A stretch of 44,032 nt of DNA from Gracilaria caudata (taxonomy: Eukaryota > Rhodophyta > Florideophyceae > Gracilariales > Gracilariaceae): positions 1 through 44,032 of the forward strand of contig JASCIV010000118.1 in NCBI GenBank assembly GCA_030374735.1, written 5' to 3'. The notes under the pieces are model-generated. The model ran no database searches. It had not been told where the DNA came from and worked only from the letters and a program-made list of their open reading frames with translations. Every line of letters begins with the position of its first letter. Within the stretch, counting starts at the first letter, position 1. Position numbers and translations under genes: made by a program. This document shows positions 17,098 to 27,316 of this stretch, piece after piece.

Positions 17098-19746
17098 ATG
17101 GCCTGCGCAGGAATCGACTTCGGCGCCAGGAATGCCGTCGTTGCTATCGCTCGCCGCGGTGGCATCGACATCTGCTGCAATGAGGTTTCCAACAGAGCTA
17201 CCCCAACAGTCGTGTCCTTCCACGGCAATGAGCGAAGCATTGGCGAATCCGGCGCCACAATAGCCGCTCAAAACGCAAAGAATACCGTCGCTTTGCTACA
17301 GCGCTTCCTTGGCGTCCCGTTTGCCACTGCCTTCGCCGATGAGGAGCTGAAGCGTCTGACATGTAAAGTGTTGGCGGATCCTACAGCCGGTTGTTGTGCT
17401 GCAAGCGTCTCGTATTCCGGGCTTGACGGTCCAGACAGCGGCGAACATATATTCACCTTTGAGGCCCTCACTGCTATGTTACTCACAAACCTTATGGCCA
17501 CCGCGTCCAACGAGTACAAGGCCCCCGTAAAGGACTTGGTTATTTCCGTTCCGTCTTACTACACTGAAGGGCAGCGTCGTGCCTTGTTGAATGCCGCTTC
17601 CATTGCTGACTACAATGTGCTGCGGGTTGTCAATGAGCATGCCGCCACTGCTCTATCATATGGTATCTTCCGGACCAAGGAGCTTCCGGAAAAGGATCCT
17701 ATCAAGGTTGCTTTTGTTGATATCGGCGAAGCGTCCACTACAGTGTCGATTGCCGCCTTTACAAGATCGCAGTGCAATGTGCTCGCAGTTGCCACCGATC
17801 CCTCCCTTGGCGGGCGAGATCTTGACGATATCCTTATCCAAAAGTTCGCCGCTGAGTTCAAAACTACCTACTCAATTGACGTTCTCTCCAAGCCGAAGCC
17901 GGCGGCTCGTTTGCGCAAAGACTGCGAGAAGATGAAGAAGGTCTTGTCCACGAACGCTCAGGGTTCTCTCAACATTGAATGCATCATGAACGACGTCGAC
18001 GTCAAAGGAGCCATCAAGAGAGAAGAACTTGAGGCGTTGGCAGAGCCATTGATTGAACAACTGCGCGCCGTGTGCCAGAGGGCTATTCAAGCTGCCAACT
18101 TGAAAGCTGATGAGAAGCTCATTGCAGTGGAGATCGTAGGCGGTAGCACGCGTGTGCCCGCCTTCAAGGCTGCGATTGCAGAAACATTCGCAGCTGTTGG
18201 CGCCAGCCTTAGTACTACGCTCAATGCGGACGAGTGTATTGCCAGGGGATGCGCCCTCATGAGTGCTATGCTCTCGCCGGCATTCCGTGTTCGCGATTAT
18301 GTCGTCGTCGACATTGCTACGGACGCCTTTGATGCACAGAAGTCGTTCGTCAACGGAACGGCACCTGAAAAGTTGACTTTGGTTCCGGAAGGAAATCAAC
18401 TCCCATGCACGAAGGCCTTGTCATTTAAATCATCCGGTCCTCTCACTGTCAACATTAGATACAGCAACCCTTCGAAACTTCCGTTCGGAGCTGAAGCTCC
18501 TGATGTATGTGGCTACCTCATTGACGCTCCGGCTGACCCCGAAGCCAGGGTCAAAGCAAAAATCCGTGTTACCGCGAACGGGACGGTGGAGATGGCTAGT
18601 GCGCAGCTCATGAAAGAAGTGGAAGTTGAGGAGGAGGTAGTAATCAAACCACCGAAGCCAGCAGAAACATCAAATGGCCCGAAACCGGAAGATAAGCCAA
18701 TGCCGGAGACGAGCAAAGTTACAGAGAAAAAAGACGCGGAGATGACTGATATACCCGCAGAAGATAAGAAAAGTGAACCTCCCTCTGAAAAGGCAGCACC
18801 GGAACAGCAGCCAGCGAACGGTAATGCGGAAGGGGCGCAGGAAACTCCTGTGCCCATCCCGATGGAAGAGACGCCAGTCGCTCCAATTGTGGAGAAGCGA
18901 ATGGTGAAGAAGATAAAGACATCAGAGTTGCAAATGACTTCTTTGCCAGGTATCGGGTGCTCTTTATCTGTCGATCAGATCGCATCTGCTACAGAGAAGG
19001 AGGGCAAAATGAGAGCGAATGACATGTACATCAAAGAACGCTCAGAAGCCATGAATTCTTTGGAGGCGTATGTATATGATCTGCGTAGTCGAATTGATGA
19101 TTATGGGGATTTGAAGGACTTCGGCCCCTCTTCCTTGCGCCAGGAATTGAAGGCCGACCTAGACAACGCTGAGAATTGGATTTACTCCGAAGAAGCCGAA
19201 TCAGCTTCGAAGAGTGCGTTTGTGGAAAGGAAATCTGCTTTGCAGCAAAAGGCCAATCCACTGTTGCATCGGAAGAAAGAATTTGAGGAGCGACCTGTGC
19301 GCGTTAAGGTGTTGGAAGCCTCGATTGACAACTACAAGAAGATTCTAGTTCCAGGTGTTGAAGAGTACGCTCACATCAGTGAAGAAAATAAGAAGACTGT
19401 TCAAAAGTGTTTAGAAGGGGCATCGCTTTGGCTCTCTCAGGAGCAAAAAAAGCAAATAAACCTTGGAAAGGATGTTGATCCGACGCTGACATGCGAAGCC
19501 CTCAACGCAAAACTTGTCGAGATAGACACTATCTGCAAGCCCATAATGCAAACTCCTAAGCCAAAGCCAAAGGCCGAGGAGAAGAAGGTTCTCCGCGACG
19601 AGGGGGACGGGGACAAAAAGGCTACGGATGATGCGACAGCAGCAAATGGTATGGAAACGGAAAACCCGAAAGCAGCCGAAGAGGCTGAGAAGGAAGATGG
19701 GAAGATGGAAGTGGAGGAACCACCAGTAGACGCTACGGCTTCGTAG
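17098..19746 (+). CDS. Hsp110-type chaperone / Hsp70 nucleotide-exchange factor
   Basis: An 882-residue intronless protein. The N-terminal Hsp70 ATPase domain spans about residues 1-385. It has phosphate-binding AGIDFGARNAVVAIA, the FVDIGEASTTVSIAAF segment (about 206-221) and VEIVGGSTRVPAFKAAI (about 341-357). The substrate-binding part is interrupted by a long Glu/Lys/Pro-rich loop (about 505-600), and a helical lid and a second acidic tail (EEAEKEDGKMEVEEPP) close the protein. The extended loop, the length and the divergent linker mark the Hsp110/Sse subfamily rather than canonical Hsp70. There is no signal peptide and no KDEL-type ending, so cytosolic action is expected. Relatives act as exchange factors and holdases for Hsp70. 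The start at 17098 is directly followed by the conserved domain. Confidence 0.9.
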   Translation: MACAGIDFGARNAVVAIARRGGIDICCNEVSNRATPTVVSFHGNERSIGESGATIAAQNAKNTVALLQRFLGVPFATAFADEELKRLTCKVLADPTAGCCAASVSYSGLDGPDSGEHIFTFEALTAMLLTNLMATASNEYKAPVKDLVISVPSYYTEGQRRALLNAASIADYNVLRVVNEHAATALSYGIFRTKELPEKDPIKVAFVDIGEASTTVSIAAFTRSQCNVLAVATDPSLGGRDLDDILIQKFAAEFKTTYSIDVLSKPKPAARLRKDCEKMKKVLSTNAQGSLNIECIMNDVDVKGAIKREELEALAEPLIEQLRAVCQRAIQAANLKADEKLIAVEIVGGSTRVPAFKAAIAETFAAVGASLSTTLNADECIARGCALMSAMLSPAFRVRDYVVVDIATDAFDAQKSFVNGTAPEKLTLVPEGNQLPCTKALSFKSSGPLTVNIRYSNPSKLPFGAEAPDVCGYLIDAPADPEARVKAKIRVTANGTVEMASAQLMKEVEVEEEVVIKPPKPAETSNGPKPEDKPMPETSKVTEKKDAEMTDIPAEDKKSEPPSEKAAPEQQPANGNAEGAQETPVPIPMEETPVAPIVEKRMVKKIKTSELQMTSLPGIGCSLSVDQIASATEKEGKMRANDMYIKERSEAMNSLEAYVYDLRSRIDDYGDLKDFGPSSLRQELKADLDNAENWIYSEEAESASKSAFVERKSALQQKANPLLHRKKEFEERPVRVKVLEASIDNYKKILVPGVEEYAHISEENKKTVQKCLEGASLWLSQEQKKQINLGKDVDPTLTCEALNAKLVEIDTICKPIMQTPKPKPKAEEKKVLRDEGDGDKKATDDATAANGMETENPKAAEEAEKEDGKMEVEEPPVDATAS

Positions 19747-20559
19747 ATCTATTGGATTTGGGCATAACAGACGTTGATGACAGGCGCAATGCGACTCGTT
19801 TGGGCGACGGTATACGATCTAATTTATCACCCCCGCCGTCCTCTTAACTTCCTTTTTTGAGCATGCAGGGTTCAAGCATGCTTGGTGAACGGGTGCAAAG
19901 CTCTTGTTAAGGAGCTGTTTTTTGTCGCAAACTAGTGCGAGCGTGCGGGATTAGAAGCGTTCCCGGCCGGAGGGCTGGGGTCTTCGAATCCAAATTGATC
20001 CATGTGTTCAAGCACAGCCTGCACGACGTAGCTTGTTTCAGTGCGTTAGTAAATGCTGATTTACGGTAGAAACTTTCGACCTGTACACCAGTCGGCAGTC
20101 TAGTTTCCCATTGCGCGTTTGTGTATTTGTTTTCTCATTGCATTCCAACCTCACTACTGCTATGCAGAAGGAATCCCTCCAGATATAGAAAGGCATGAAG
20201 AGAATCTTTGTTTCTAGAGGCGCTCTAAATGCTGTTTCGCAATGTCGCTTGTCTTGCCGCTATGCGTATTATAGCAAGAGATGATCCCAGCATCATGGAC
20301 ATGATGCCCTGAACTGCTACGTGAGTCGCCCCCTGGTAGTCTGCCAGGAAGCAACTGGGACAAGAGAAGCCTTCCCTACGTGTGGTTGCGTTCATCGAGG
20401 AAGTTGCGCTTGAAGTAACAAAGTATCTCTAAAACGCCAGTTGGGGTTCTGGTCTAGTAAAAGTCATGCGTCACGAGCAATAAGCTTGCGCGCTCGCAGT
20501 AAAGAAGAGAACGAGGTTTCCCAAATATAGAGGACTTCGGATTGCATCACGAAAGTGAG
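19747..20559. other. Spacer downstream of the Hsp110 gene
   Basis: No gene is supported. The sequence has no long frames on either strand and no clear repeats until the LINE tail begins near 20560. Confidence 0.5.
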
Positions 20560-20880
20560 AAAAGTTGCTGCCAAGCAGCATTGCAGATCATTTGAGGCTG
20601 CTGTGACCTCTCTCTATCTCGTTTACGAATGCGTACGCTAATCTGCTAGAACGTAGGTTTGCTACTGGTCATGTCCGTTCATTGCACCCTGCAGCAACGT
20701 ATATGGATAAGAAAGTGAACCGCTGCCCAGTGCGGTACGGGAGTCGAGAAGCTCGTACATGATGTCTTGTTCAGGTGCCCGTTGACAAAAGCATCACGGC
20801 GAGCTGCTCTCCCAGCGCCACGCGAACAAGGCAAGAAGCCGTTAGAACAGATTAGGCAGTGGCCGTCAAAGTTTTAGAAG
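20560..20880 (+). mobile_element. LINE (non-LTR retrotransposon) 3' tail, copy A, frameshifted
   Basis: One frame reads RRFATGHVRSLHPAATYMDK and a second, after a shift near 20730, reads CGTGVEKLVHDVLFRCPLTK and ends QWPSKF with a TAG at 20878-20880. The C-x-CG..H-x-LFRCP layout is the cysteine/histidine motif found after the RT domain in many LINEs. The same motifs occur in the minus-strand fragment at 31848-32282 and, more degraded, at 36415-36640, so they form one family. Only the 3' end is present, as expected for 5'-truncated insertions. Confidence 0.6.
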
Positions 20881-21182
20881 AGAAAACTAGAACTTAGGGG
20901 TAGAAGAAAGCTAATACTTTGGTGTTTGCTAGGGACCACGACAGTGTCGGGCCGACACCTACAACACTTTGTTCGTCCTGAACAAAGTGAGCATTGGCAA
21001 CAAACACCCAACTTGATTTCATGATTGTTATGTTAGAGTGGGGTAAGAGGGTTAACTCTGTGCGCAGAAAAACCCGGTTCAAGCTGACCGCCCTCCTCTC
21101 AGAATCCGGTTTAAAGGTATTGAACGCAAAAACCTAATGTTGACCTCCATCTGTTTCCCGAAAAGGCGGCTCACCGGTGGCT
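20881..21182. other. Spacer between LINE copy A and the kinase gene
   Basis: Contains sequence alignable with the 3' flank of LINE copy C (GAACTTAGGGGTAGAAG here, GAATTAGGGGCTACAG there) and a GGGTAAGAGGGTTAA stretch complementary to one near 14917. No gene is seen. Confidence 0.4.
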
Positions 21183-23615
21183 TTACATATGTGCCAGATT
21201 TGGTGCACTTCCCGAATGCTGCAAGCCGGTTTTTTCATGTGTTGCGTCATCGCTTCTGGAACGCCCTTCTGCATCTTCCCGTGTAACTTGAACTTGAAAT
21301 CGTTTCACATCAATACCTCCTTGGGCGCCCTTCCTCCAGTTTCCGAGCTCTTTTCTCTCTGCAGCTGAATATCTCATTAGCGATCGAGGAACCTCCTCTT
21401 CCGCACAGCTCTCCATTTCATCTAACACTCTTAAAACCTCATTGAAACGTGGCCGTTCATGAGAGTCACGGTGCCAACAACGTTCGATCAGTGCATCCCA
21501 TGCAGTTGGTATCTGTACTCTTCTTGCGTATTCTGACTCTGCTTTAGGTCTAAGGTGTTTGTCAGCAACCGCAAAAGCCGCTTGTACGGGCGTCATGCTC
21601 GCGAACGGAATTTCACACGAGAACAACTCCCACAGCACAATCCCAAAAGAGTATACATCAACTTTGTCATTATAAGGTTCGTGGCGGATCATCTCAGGTG
21701 CCATCCAGCGATATGTTCCAGTTTCACTAGTCATGACTCCAGCCACCGAGCCCGTAACAGTTCCAATTCCTCGAAACTGTCTACTTAGTCCAAAATCAGC
21801 GACTTTGACAACAGGGCACCCGTCTTCGACAGGTCTATCGAGAAGGAGATTCTGCGACTTAAGATCACGATGAATGATATGACATGCGTGTAGGTACCTC
21901 ATACCACGTGCGATGTACCTCGCAACATTTCGCAAATCCTGCAGCGACAGGCATTGTCTCCATGATCGTTTCCTCAACGCTGCAAACAAACTGCCACCGT
22001 GACAAAACTCGGTTAATATGCAGAGCTGTGGTGGCACAGTGCATGCCCCAAGAAAGAGAACAACGTTCGGATGCCTTACTTTGTTGAGCATTGAAACTTC
22101 AAGTCGGAAATCTTTCAACATCTCCCTATCTTCGGGGGATATACCAGTGTTTCCTAGAGTATCTGCCGAAGGGATACGGCGTTCTCCAACGCGAAAGTCA
22201 TCAGGTTGATCACTATTGAGAATGTCTCCTGTGACGGTTCTTGTAGTGAGCTTTTTGACAGCGACGGGAGTAGAACGCCACATACCCTTCCACATTTCCG
22301 AGAAAGCTCCGCGTCCAATGGGATGTACCAGTTCAACATCACTTACGTTAACCTCCCAAGAAACTTGAAAATCTCTAAGCGACGTGTTAAGCATCGTCTC
22401 ACGGCGTGCATAATCGATAAGCGTCTTCTGCAAACGCGCCAATTCAGCCTCAAGTTGGCAAACTTCATCCAACTGCGCACGATTAGCATCCGCAGAACTT
22501 CTCCTCTGTCCAGCTTCAGCAACTCTCTTCAAAATATACCTTCGAACGGTTAGCCCCCTCGCATGAGCATGGGCACGAATCTTATATATAACACGAAATC
22601 TAGTAATATCGTCGAGAGTAAGGCGATGCAACAGTTGACGATTGTCTGGATTGCATAGCGATTGCAGCCCGAGCAACCACCGATTCAACTGGTCCACGGA
22701 AACGCATACGAGATCAATGGTATCAACGCTAGTTGCCGAATGGCTGGTCGGGTTACTGACGAGCGAAAAGCAGAGCCACTCTGGATCAACAAGTCTGGGA
22801 CCCAGGTCTTGAAAGACGGCAGACTTGGGTCCGAACAAAACGCCTGCGTATCGACTAAGACGAGCAGCGCAGGAATCACCCCAGCATAAATACCGATGAT
22901 CCTCGGAGATGTTGAATTTGTGTCGGTATCGCGTATCAGACGAGTAATGATAAAGATATTCGCCTTCCTCCAGGGTTGATAATGCATGCTGCACCAAATC
23001 GGCTGTCACTGCCTCGCTGTCTCTGTGCTGTCTCTCGAGCTCTTGTTTCTGTTCCTCAACCATCTCAGTAAGAGCGATGTTGGACCAGGTCCTTCTTACG
23101 ATGGTTGCACGTGGCGCGAATCGGGGCGCAAGCAGGGTGATCGGAACGCGATGTCGCAACAAAGCATAGTTATAAAGAGAATCCTTTGCCTGAGGTGAAT
23201 GATTGTCGAAGTGCATTCTTAACCGGGCACGGCGCGACAACGAGGCACCATCATTGCCGATGAGCTTGACAAGTGTGTCATGAATGCTGACGAGCATCTC
23301 ATCATCCAGCAGCAATCTATTCGGATCAGCCAGAGTGAACTGGTCCATAACGGCGCCATTCGGAAAGGAATAGATGTTAGCCTGTTTGACTCCGAGCGCA
23401 ATAGACTCGAGATAGTCGGTAAGATCGGCCAACAAACCGGCGCGTTCGCGGCCGAACACGGTGAGCACGAACTCATGCTCATCGTCATCACCAGTGCACT
23501 CAAACTCAATGATAGGACGCTGCTCCCTCACCGAGAGGTTATGTAACTCGAGATGATGCACAGTAATCCCATTCGGCAACGGCGTAGAGAACTCGTGAAG
23601 ATTCATCTTGCACAT
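21183..23615 (-). CDS. ACT-domain protein kinase (plant STY/Raf-like type)
   Basis: An 810-residue intronless protein. Residues about 45-105 form an ACT domain (FVLTVFGRERAGLLADLTDY and following), a small-molecule or regulatory module. The middle is helical with a coiled-coil segment (DEVCQLEAELARLQKTLIDY) just before the kinase. The kinase domain (about 425-690) has the glycine loop GRGAFSEMWKG, VAVKKL, HRDLKSQN (catalytic loop near 580), DFG near 606, GTYRWMAPEM, DVYSFGIVLWEL and the terminal RPRF. ACT plus a tyrosine-kinase-like/Raf fold is the layout of plant STY8/17/46, some of which phosphorylate chloroplast transit peptides. That role cannot be inferred from sequence alone. I start at the first ATG (23615); another lies three codons on. 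The C-terminus is basic and ends SGSAPNLAHM. Confidence 0.88.
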   Translation of the reverse strand: MCKMNLHEFSTPLPNGITVHHLELHNLSVREQRPIIEFECTGDDDEHEFVLTVFGRERAGLLADLTDYLESIALGVKQANIYSFPNGAVMDQFTLADPNRLLLDDEMLVSIHDTLVKLIGNDGASLSRRARLRMHFDNHSPQAKDSLYNYALLRHRVPITLLAPRFAPRATIVRRTWSNIALTEMVEEQKQELERQHRDSEAVTADLVQHALSTLEEGEYLYHYSSDTRYRHKFNISEDHRYLCWGDSCAARLSRYAGVLFGPKSAVFQDLGPRLVDPEWLCFSLVSNPTSHSATSVDTIDLVCVSVDQLNRWLLGLQSLCNPDNRQLLHRLTLDDITRFRVIYKIRAHAHARGLTVRRYILKRVAEAGQRRSSADANRAQLDEVCQLEAELARLQKTLIDYARRETMLNTSLRDFQVSWEVNVSDVELVHPIGRGAFSEMWKGMWRSTPVAVKKLTTRTVTGDILNSDQPDDFRVGERRIPSADTLGNTGISPEDREMLKDFRLEVSMLNKVRHPNVVLFLGACTVPPQLCILTEFCHGGSLFAALRKRSWRQCLSLQDLRNVARYIARGMRYLHACHIIHRDLKSQNLLLDRPVEDGCPVVKVADFGLSRQFRGIGTVTGSVAGVMTSETGTYRWMAPEMIRHEPYNDKVDVYSFGIVLWELFSCEIPFASMTPVQAAFAVADKHLRPKAESEYARRVQIPTAWDALIERCWHRDSHERPRFNEVLRVLDEMESCAEEEVPRSLMRYSAAERKELGNWRKGAQGGIDVKRFQVQVTREDAEGRSRSDDATHEKTGLQHSGSAPNLAHM

Positions 23616-24833
23616 TTGTGGGGCGGGAATGCACAACGGTCGAAGCTGCTAAGCTCGCCACGCGACGCCCGACATCTTTGGATGGGATCCGGTACCAAGC
23701 GCACGCTGCTCGCTTGGCGCGCACTGCACGAACGAAGCGCGACGATGGCGCACGGGTGGTGGAGTTGCGGAGGTCGCACGACTGCCGCGGGTTTGCTCGT
23801 CGAGTGGAAGCCGATGCTGCTCAGCTACAAACCCTAAAGCAGGACATGTGGCTGCAAGCTGATTCGACCGAATAATATTTTGTGCTGTGTCACGCAGTCT
23901 GCGTGCTTCACCAGCGCCACCCCCGCGTGTCGGACCCACATTCGCGTTGAGGGATTATAACCCTCACGCTTGTCTCAGTCTCATTTCGCGCTGTGCCAGA
24001 TGCATGCATCTCGCGCATGTGGTTCTCGGCCAATATCATACAAGGCTTATAGGTTACCTTCACGCGTGCCGCCTGTGGTTGACGCACCGCAACATCATGA
24101 TGCCTTAGCAACCGTCGCTACAGTCCTCCAAGAATTTAAGAAGGGTACAGGCGTATGTCCCGTGTGTGGCAATGCGTTCGGCGCTACGGTACTTTCGTGA
24201 AGATCAGCATGATCATCATGATGCTTGACCACTGCTTTTGCTTCACGAACCGCGTGACAAGGTTAGGTTAAGATAACCTAGAGAAGGCTATCCTTGTCTG
24301 GTGCTGTTGCTCTGTGTTAGGGTTACAAGGGTAGGTTACGGCACGGCTGCTAGAGATGCCCGTAAGTTTGTTGCTCTTCACTTCCTCAACGTGTTGATAT
24401 GTTTTGACATCAGCTGGCATGCGCGAGCACATGTTCATCCAGAGAGTAGACCCAGATTCGGCCATTCCCCTGATCAACCTTTTTCGATTCCTACGACGTC
24501 TCCATCATGATGGTGAATTAGGGGTGAAGCCAAGTCGAGAGCATTTGTTCCTTGAACGGTAGCGCAGAGCGAAGTTTCAGTATGTGAGAATGGCAAAGAA
24601 ATTTATGTAAGCCTTCCTCGGGGCTACTGTTGCCAACAGCAGGCAGAGACACACACATTGGGACTCACACCGTACACACTTCTTCATCTGAGCCAAACAT
24701 TTCTATTCTAACGACCCCAAACCGTTTCCATTTCTTCGCCATCCAAAACAGTACCTTTTGGATGCCGTGCTCGACACAGTCGCCCATTTCACAATAACCA
24801 TCGAATACGAGCAAGTTAACGCACGTATTCGTA

Positions 24834-24837
<4 letters not shown>
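23616..24837. other. Spacer upstream of the kinase gene, with a small Cys motif fragment
   Basis: No complete gene. At about 24070-24200 the plus strand reads an open stretch ending GVCPVCGNAFGATVLS, a CxxC-G motif that may be a relic of a zinc-binding protein or element. CAAGGGTA occurs at 24326-24333. The first 200 bp should hold the kinase promoter. Confidence 0.4.

Positions 24838-24866
<29 letters not shown>
24838..24866 (+). repeat. (GA)n microsatellite
   Basis: About 14 uninterrupted GA units. They create a run of Arg-Glu codons on the plus strand and Ser-Leu on the other, which explains the spurious frames here. Confidence 0.9.
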
Positions 24867-24868
<2 letters not shown>

Positions 24869-24963
24869 CATATACAATCATCGCCAAATGTTAGTACTAT
24901 GACTGTTTGTGTTGCGCATAGACACTTGTCATTAAAGCGTCTCTCGTACACGTTCAAAAGCTG

Positions 24964-25390
24964 TTATGTACAAAATCTAAGCACCACACGCTCTCTAATC
25001 CAAACTATTCTCTTAACATATATCTCCTCAAGCTTGGACCCGTACGCATTTTTGTTAAGATTCATCTCTTGCGGATTCACGACACTCTTTAATCCATCAC
25101 CAAACACATTATCGCCATATCCTCGGCTACACAAATTCTGATCGCCTTCGCTCTTGTGTAGAAAGCCCATCTTGTGAGTCATGTCCGCTTCATAAACAAC
25201 CCACCTAACATCTCGCTCACTGAACTTTCGCAGAGCAGTTTAGTGTTTCCCAAAGAATATAGATCTATCGCGAACGGAACGTACGCCTGTTTTTCCGTCG
25301 CTTCCTTAATCACCCATCCAGCATCCCTGATATATGATGCGCCGAAAATCTAGATGACTATACCAGCTTTCCTTTCCCTCAGGCTGAAAA
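24964..25390 (-). pseudogene. Possible frameshifted gene relic or unresolved exons, function unknown
   Basis: Three adjoining stretches on the minus strand read like protein but lie in different frames. From about 25390 comes PEGKESWYSHLDFRRIIYQG. From 25349 to 25179 comes AGWVIKEATEKQAYVPFAID. From about 25240 to 24964 comes ERDVRWVVYEADMTHKMGFL, continuing to RIVWIRERVV. Each segment hands over to the next at an overlap, as in a decayed gene with two 1-nt shifts; missed small introns are the alternative. TTTTCAG just upstream of the first segment could be a splice acceptor. No family is recognised. It lies directly downstream of the membrane protein gene on the same strand. Confidence 0.28.
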
Positions 25391-25544
25391 GAAATGAAAC
25401 AGTGTCATATCGCAGAGACCACGAGACACTGCACGTAAAATCCTGACGAAAACAAATACGTAGCATGCTGATTGTCACCGTTGGTCTAGATCGGGTATGT
25501 ACCACTGGTAAATATATCTCACACTCGTCTTCTTGAATACACAA

Positions 25545-26777
25545 TTACGGCGAGGTGTTTCGTCTCGGGGCCAGAAAGCGCCTTCCATACCCTTTCTTCT
25601 TCAAACCAAGAGCCTTAATATCATCGAAGCTTCGTGCGTACTCATCCTTTTCAGTATCATCACCCTTTTTCCAGGAAGAAAGCAATAGCACGAGTCTAGA
25701 TAGTCCCGCTGACACTAGCACGACTAGTCCTCCTGAGAATAGAAACCAATCCCCCAGCACGCGTTTAAAAAACATATAAAGAGCGAAAAGCCCAGGGAAG
25801 AAAGGCTGCATCCCTCCTGTCACCTTCGTTTCATATACGCCATCGCGCACAAAATATGCGCGGCCTTCGTACCACCCTCTCAAATCGCCAGTAAAAAGCG
25901 TACCGTCCTCCTCCGCTGCAGCTACTAAACTTGTCTTGCATCGGCAAAAGATAGATCTGGCAATGGTGCAAGCGGCACTTGTCCACTTCATGGAAAAAAG
26001 AGAAACGGCAATCAGTAATACAGCAACGAACTCCATCGGTATTCTTGCCTGTTTCGCAGCCAGAACAGACGCTTGTATAAACGCAAGGATAATGAACGCT
26101 CGTGCAGCGCTTGTAAGGAACGTGTTTCCATTTCCGCATCGCAAAGGTTGCCGGCAAGTGGCACCGATCACTCCTTGCCGAGAGTGACATGAAATGTCTT
26201 TACCGGCACAACCGCGTATCTGCGTCAAAGCGAGGTTATCGTTGGTTGGGTGATTCTTCGCGTTATTGAGCCAGGCACGAAGCAGATCGCGTGTTTGATT
26301 TGAAGGGCGGAATGAAAGCCATTGTGTGCTGATGAGCCTTCTCTGTTCGTTTAGCGATAGTGATATAGAATTCATGGAAAACGGGAGATTTCTGGCATCT
26401 GTTGCCAGGAGAACGTGGTTCGCAGCGTATGAAACACCATGTTTGTAGCTTTTCTCCAAGGTATCCCAGTATGTGAGAAGAAAGTCCGAGACGCAATGAC
26501 GTGCAGTAAGGTTTGTTTTGGTCTTAACGACGGTAGCTTGCACCGTGTCGCAACTGGATGTTATTGTAGTTTGCGGCTGTCGTAGAGCTCCACACCGGAA
26601 AAGAACGCAGCGCGGAGAGCGATAGCTTGGAAACACGGTAGCAACGTACTCAAAGTTAGGAGAAGAAAAGTGCTGGGTGTGTCCCTTTTGAGGAAGTGAA
26701 GCGTTTTGAAACAACATGAGCACGGTGAACACGAGGAGGAAGAGCAAGGGCCGGAGCATGGGGACCTTCTTCGCCAT
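25545..26777 (-). CDS. Multi-pass membrane protein, function unknown
   Basis: A 410-residue intronless protein that I do not recognise. The N-terminus (MAKKVPMLRPLLFLLVFTVL) is a signal peptide or signal anchor. A soluble region of about 180 residues follows, with several cysteines (CVLFRCGALR, CAGKDISCHSRQGVIGATC) and possible N-glycosylation sites, suggesting a lumenal or extracellular domain. Then come hydrophobic segments near residues 222-240, 246-264 and 328-367 (the last perhaps two helices). The C-terminal tail is basic and cytosolic-looking (KKKGYGRRFLAPRRNTSP). No transporter or enzyme motif is visible. The start is supported by the signal sequence and by a TATAAA box 83 bp upstream. 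Shape suggests a membrane-anchored protein of the endomembrane system or surface. Confidence 0.65.
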   Translation of the reverse strand: MAKKVPMLRPLLFLLVFTVLMLFQNASLPQKGHTQHFSSPNFEYVATVFPSYRSPRCVLFRCGALRQPQTTITSSCDTVQATVVKTKTNLTARHCVSDFLLTYWDTLEKSYKHGVSYAANHVLLATDARNLPFSMNSISLSLNEQRRLISTQWLSFRPSNQTRDLLRAWLNNAKNHPTNDNLALTQIRGCAGKDISCHSRQGVIGATCRQPLRCGNGNTFLTSAARAFIILAFIQASVLAAKQARIPMEFVAVLLIAVSLFSMKWTSAACTIARSIFCRCKTSLVAAAEEDGTLFTGDLRGWYEGRAYFVRDGVYETKVTGGMQPFFPGLFALYMFFKRVLGDWFLFSGGLVVLVSAGLSRLVLLLSSWKKGDDTEKDEYARSFDDIKALGLKKKGYGRRFLAPRRNTSP

Positions 26778-26859
26778 CGTTCACGCTATGGTCGTTATGA
26801 AGAATTCAAGATGCGTAGAGTACGCTTTGGAGCCAGCGACTCGGCTGCCGCTCAGGCGC

Positions 26860-26865
26860 TTTATA
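26860..26865 (-). promoter_or_regulatory. TATA box of the membrane-protein gene
   Basis: The minus strand reads TATAAA, 83 bp ahead of the ATG at 26777, giving a predicted leader of about 55 nt. The spacer from here to 27316 shows no gene; it contains CAAGGGTA at 27015-27022. Confidence 0.4.
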
Positions 26866-27316
26866 CACATCCGTGGCTCGGGTAAGAGGTATGATCTTTA
26901 ACACGCAGGTGACGTCAAGATTCTTTGCTTTTTAACCCGATTAGGTCGCGTCGGCACTATGCCAGTGGGACAAATAGCTGGCTACGATGTGGCCCAAAAT
27001 GCTTGGAAGCGCTACAAGGGTAGATACAATGCCACTGTAATACTGTAGGCCCGCCCAATTTTAAAGAGGGCTGCACACATTTATCTCGCGTTGAGATGAC
27101 ATTGATCAAGCTCATGATGAGCGACCAGGTCTGCGTGGATGGACTCAAATTACCTTCTGCGAGAACTTTGATTTGAGAATGGACCTTATCCTTAGGTTTA
27201 AGTCTACTGTGTACGAAAGCCAAGTTCCCTTGACGCGAAACTTATCTTTTTCTGATGTACAACTAAGTCGTAGTCCCGACGTACAACGCTTACTCCAATC
27301 CGCCCGCTATCTACAG

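Noticed and set aside
19940..20010. B-box-like TCTTCGAATCC downstream of the Hsp110 gene.
   Set aside because: The flanks do not pair as a T stem and no A box or cloverleaf can be drawn.
24758..25141. 127-codon plus-strand frame containing an Arg-Glu run.
   Set aside because: Its openness comes from the GA microsatellite, and the rest has no protein-like pattern.
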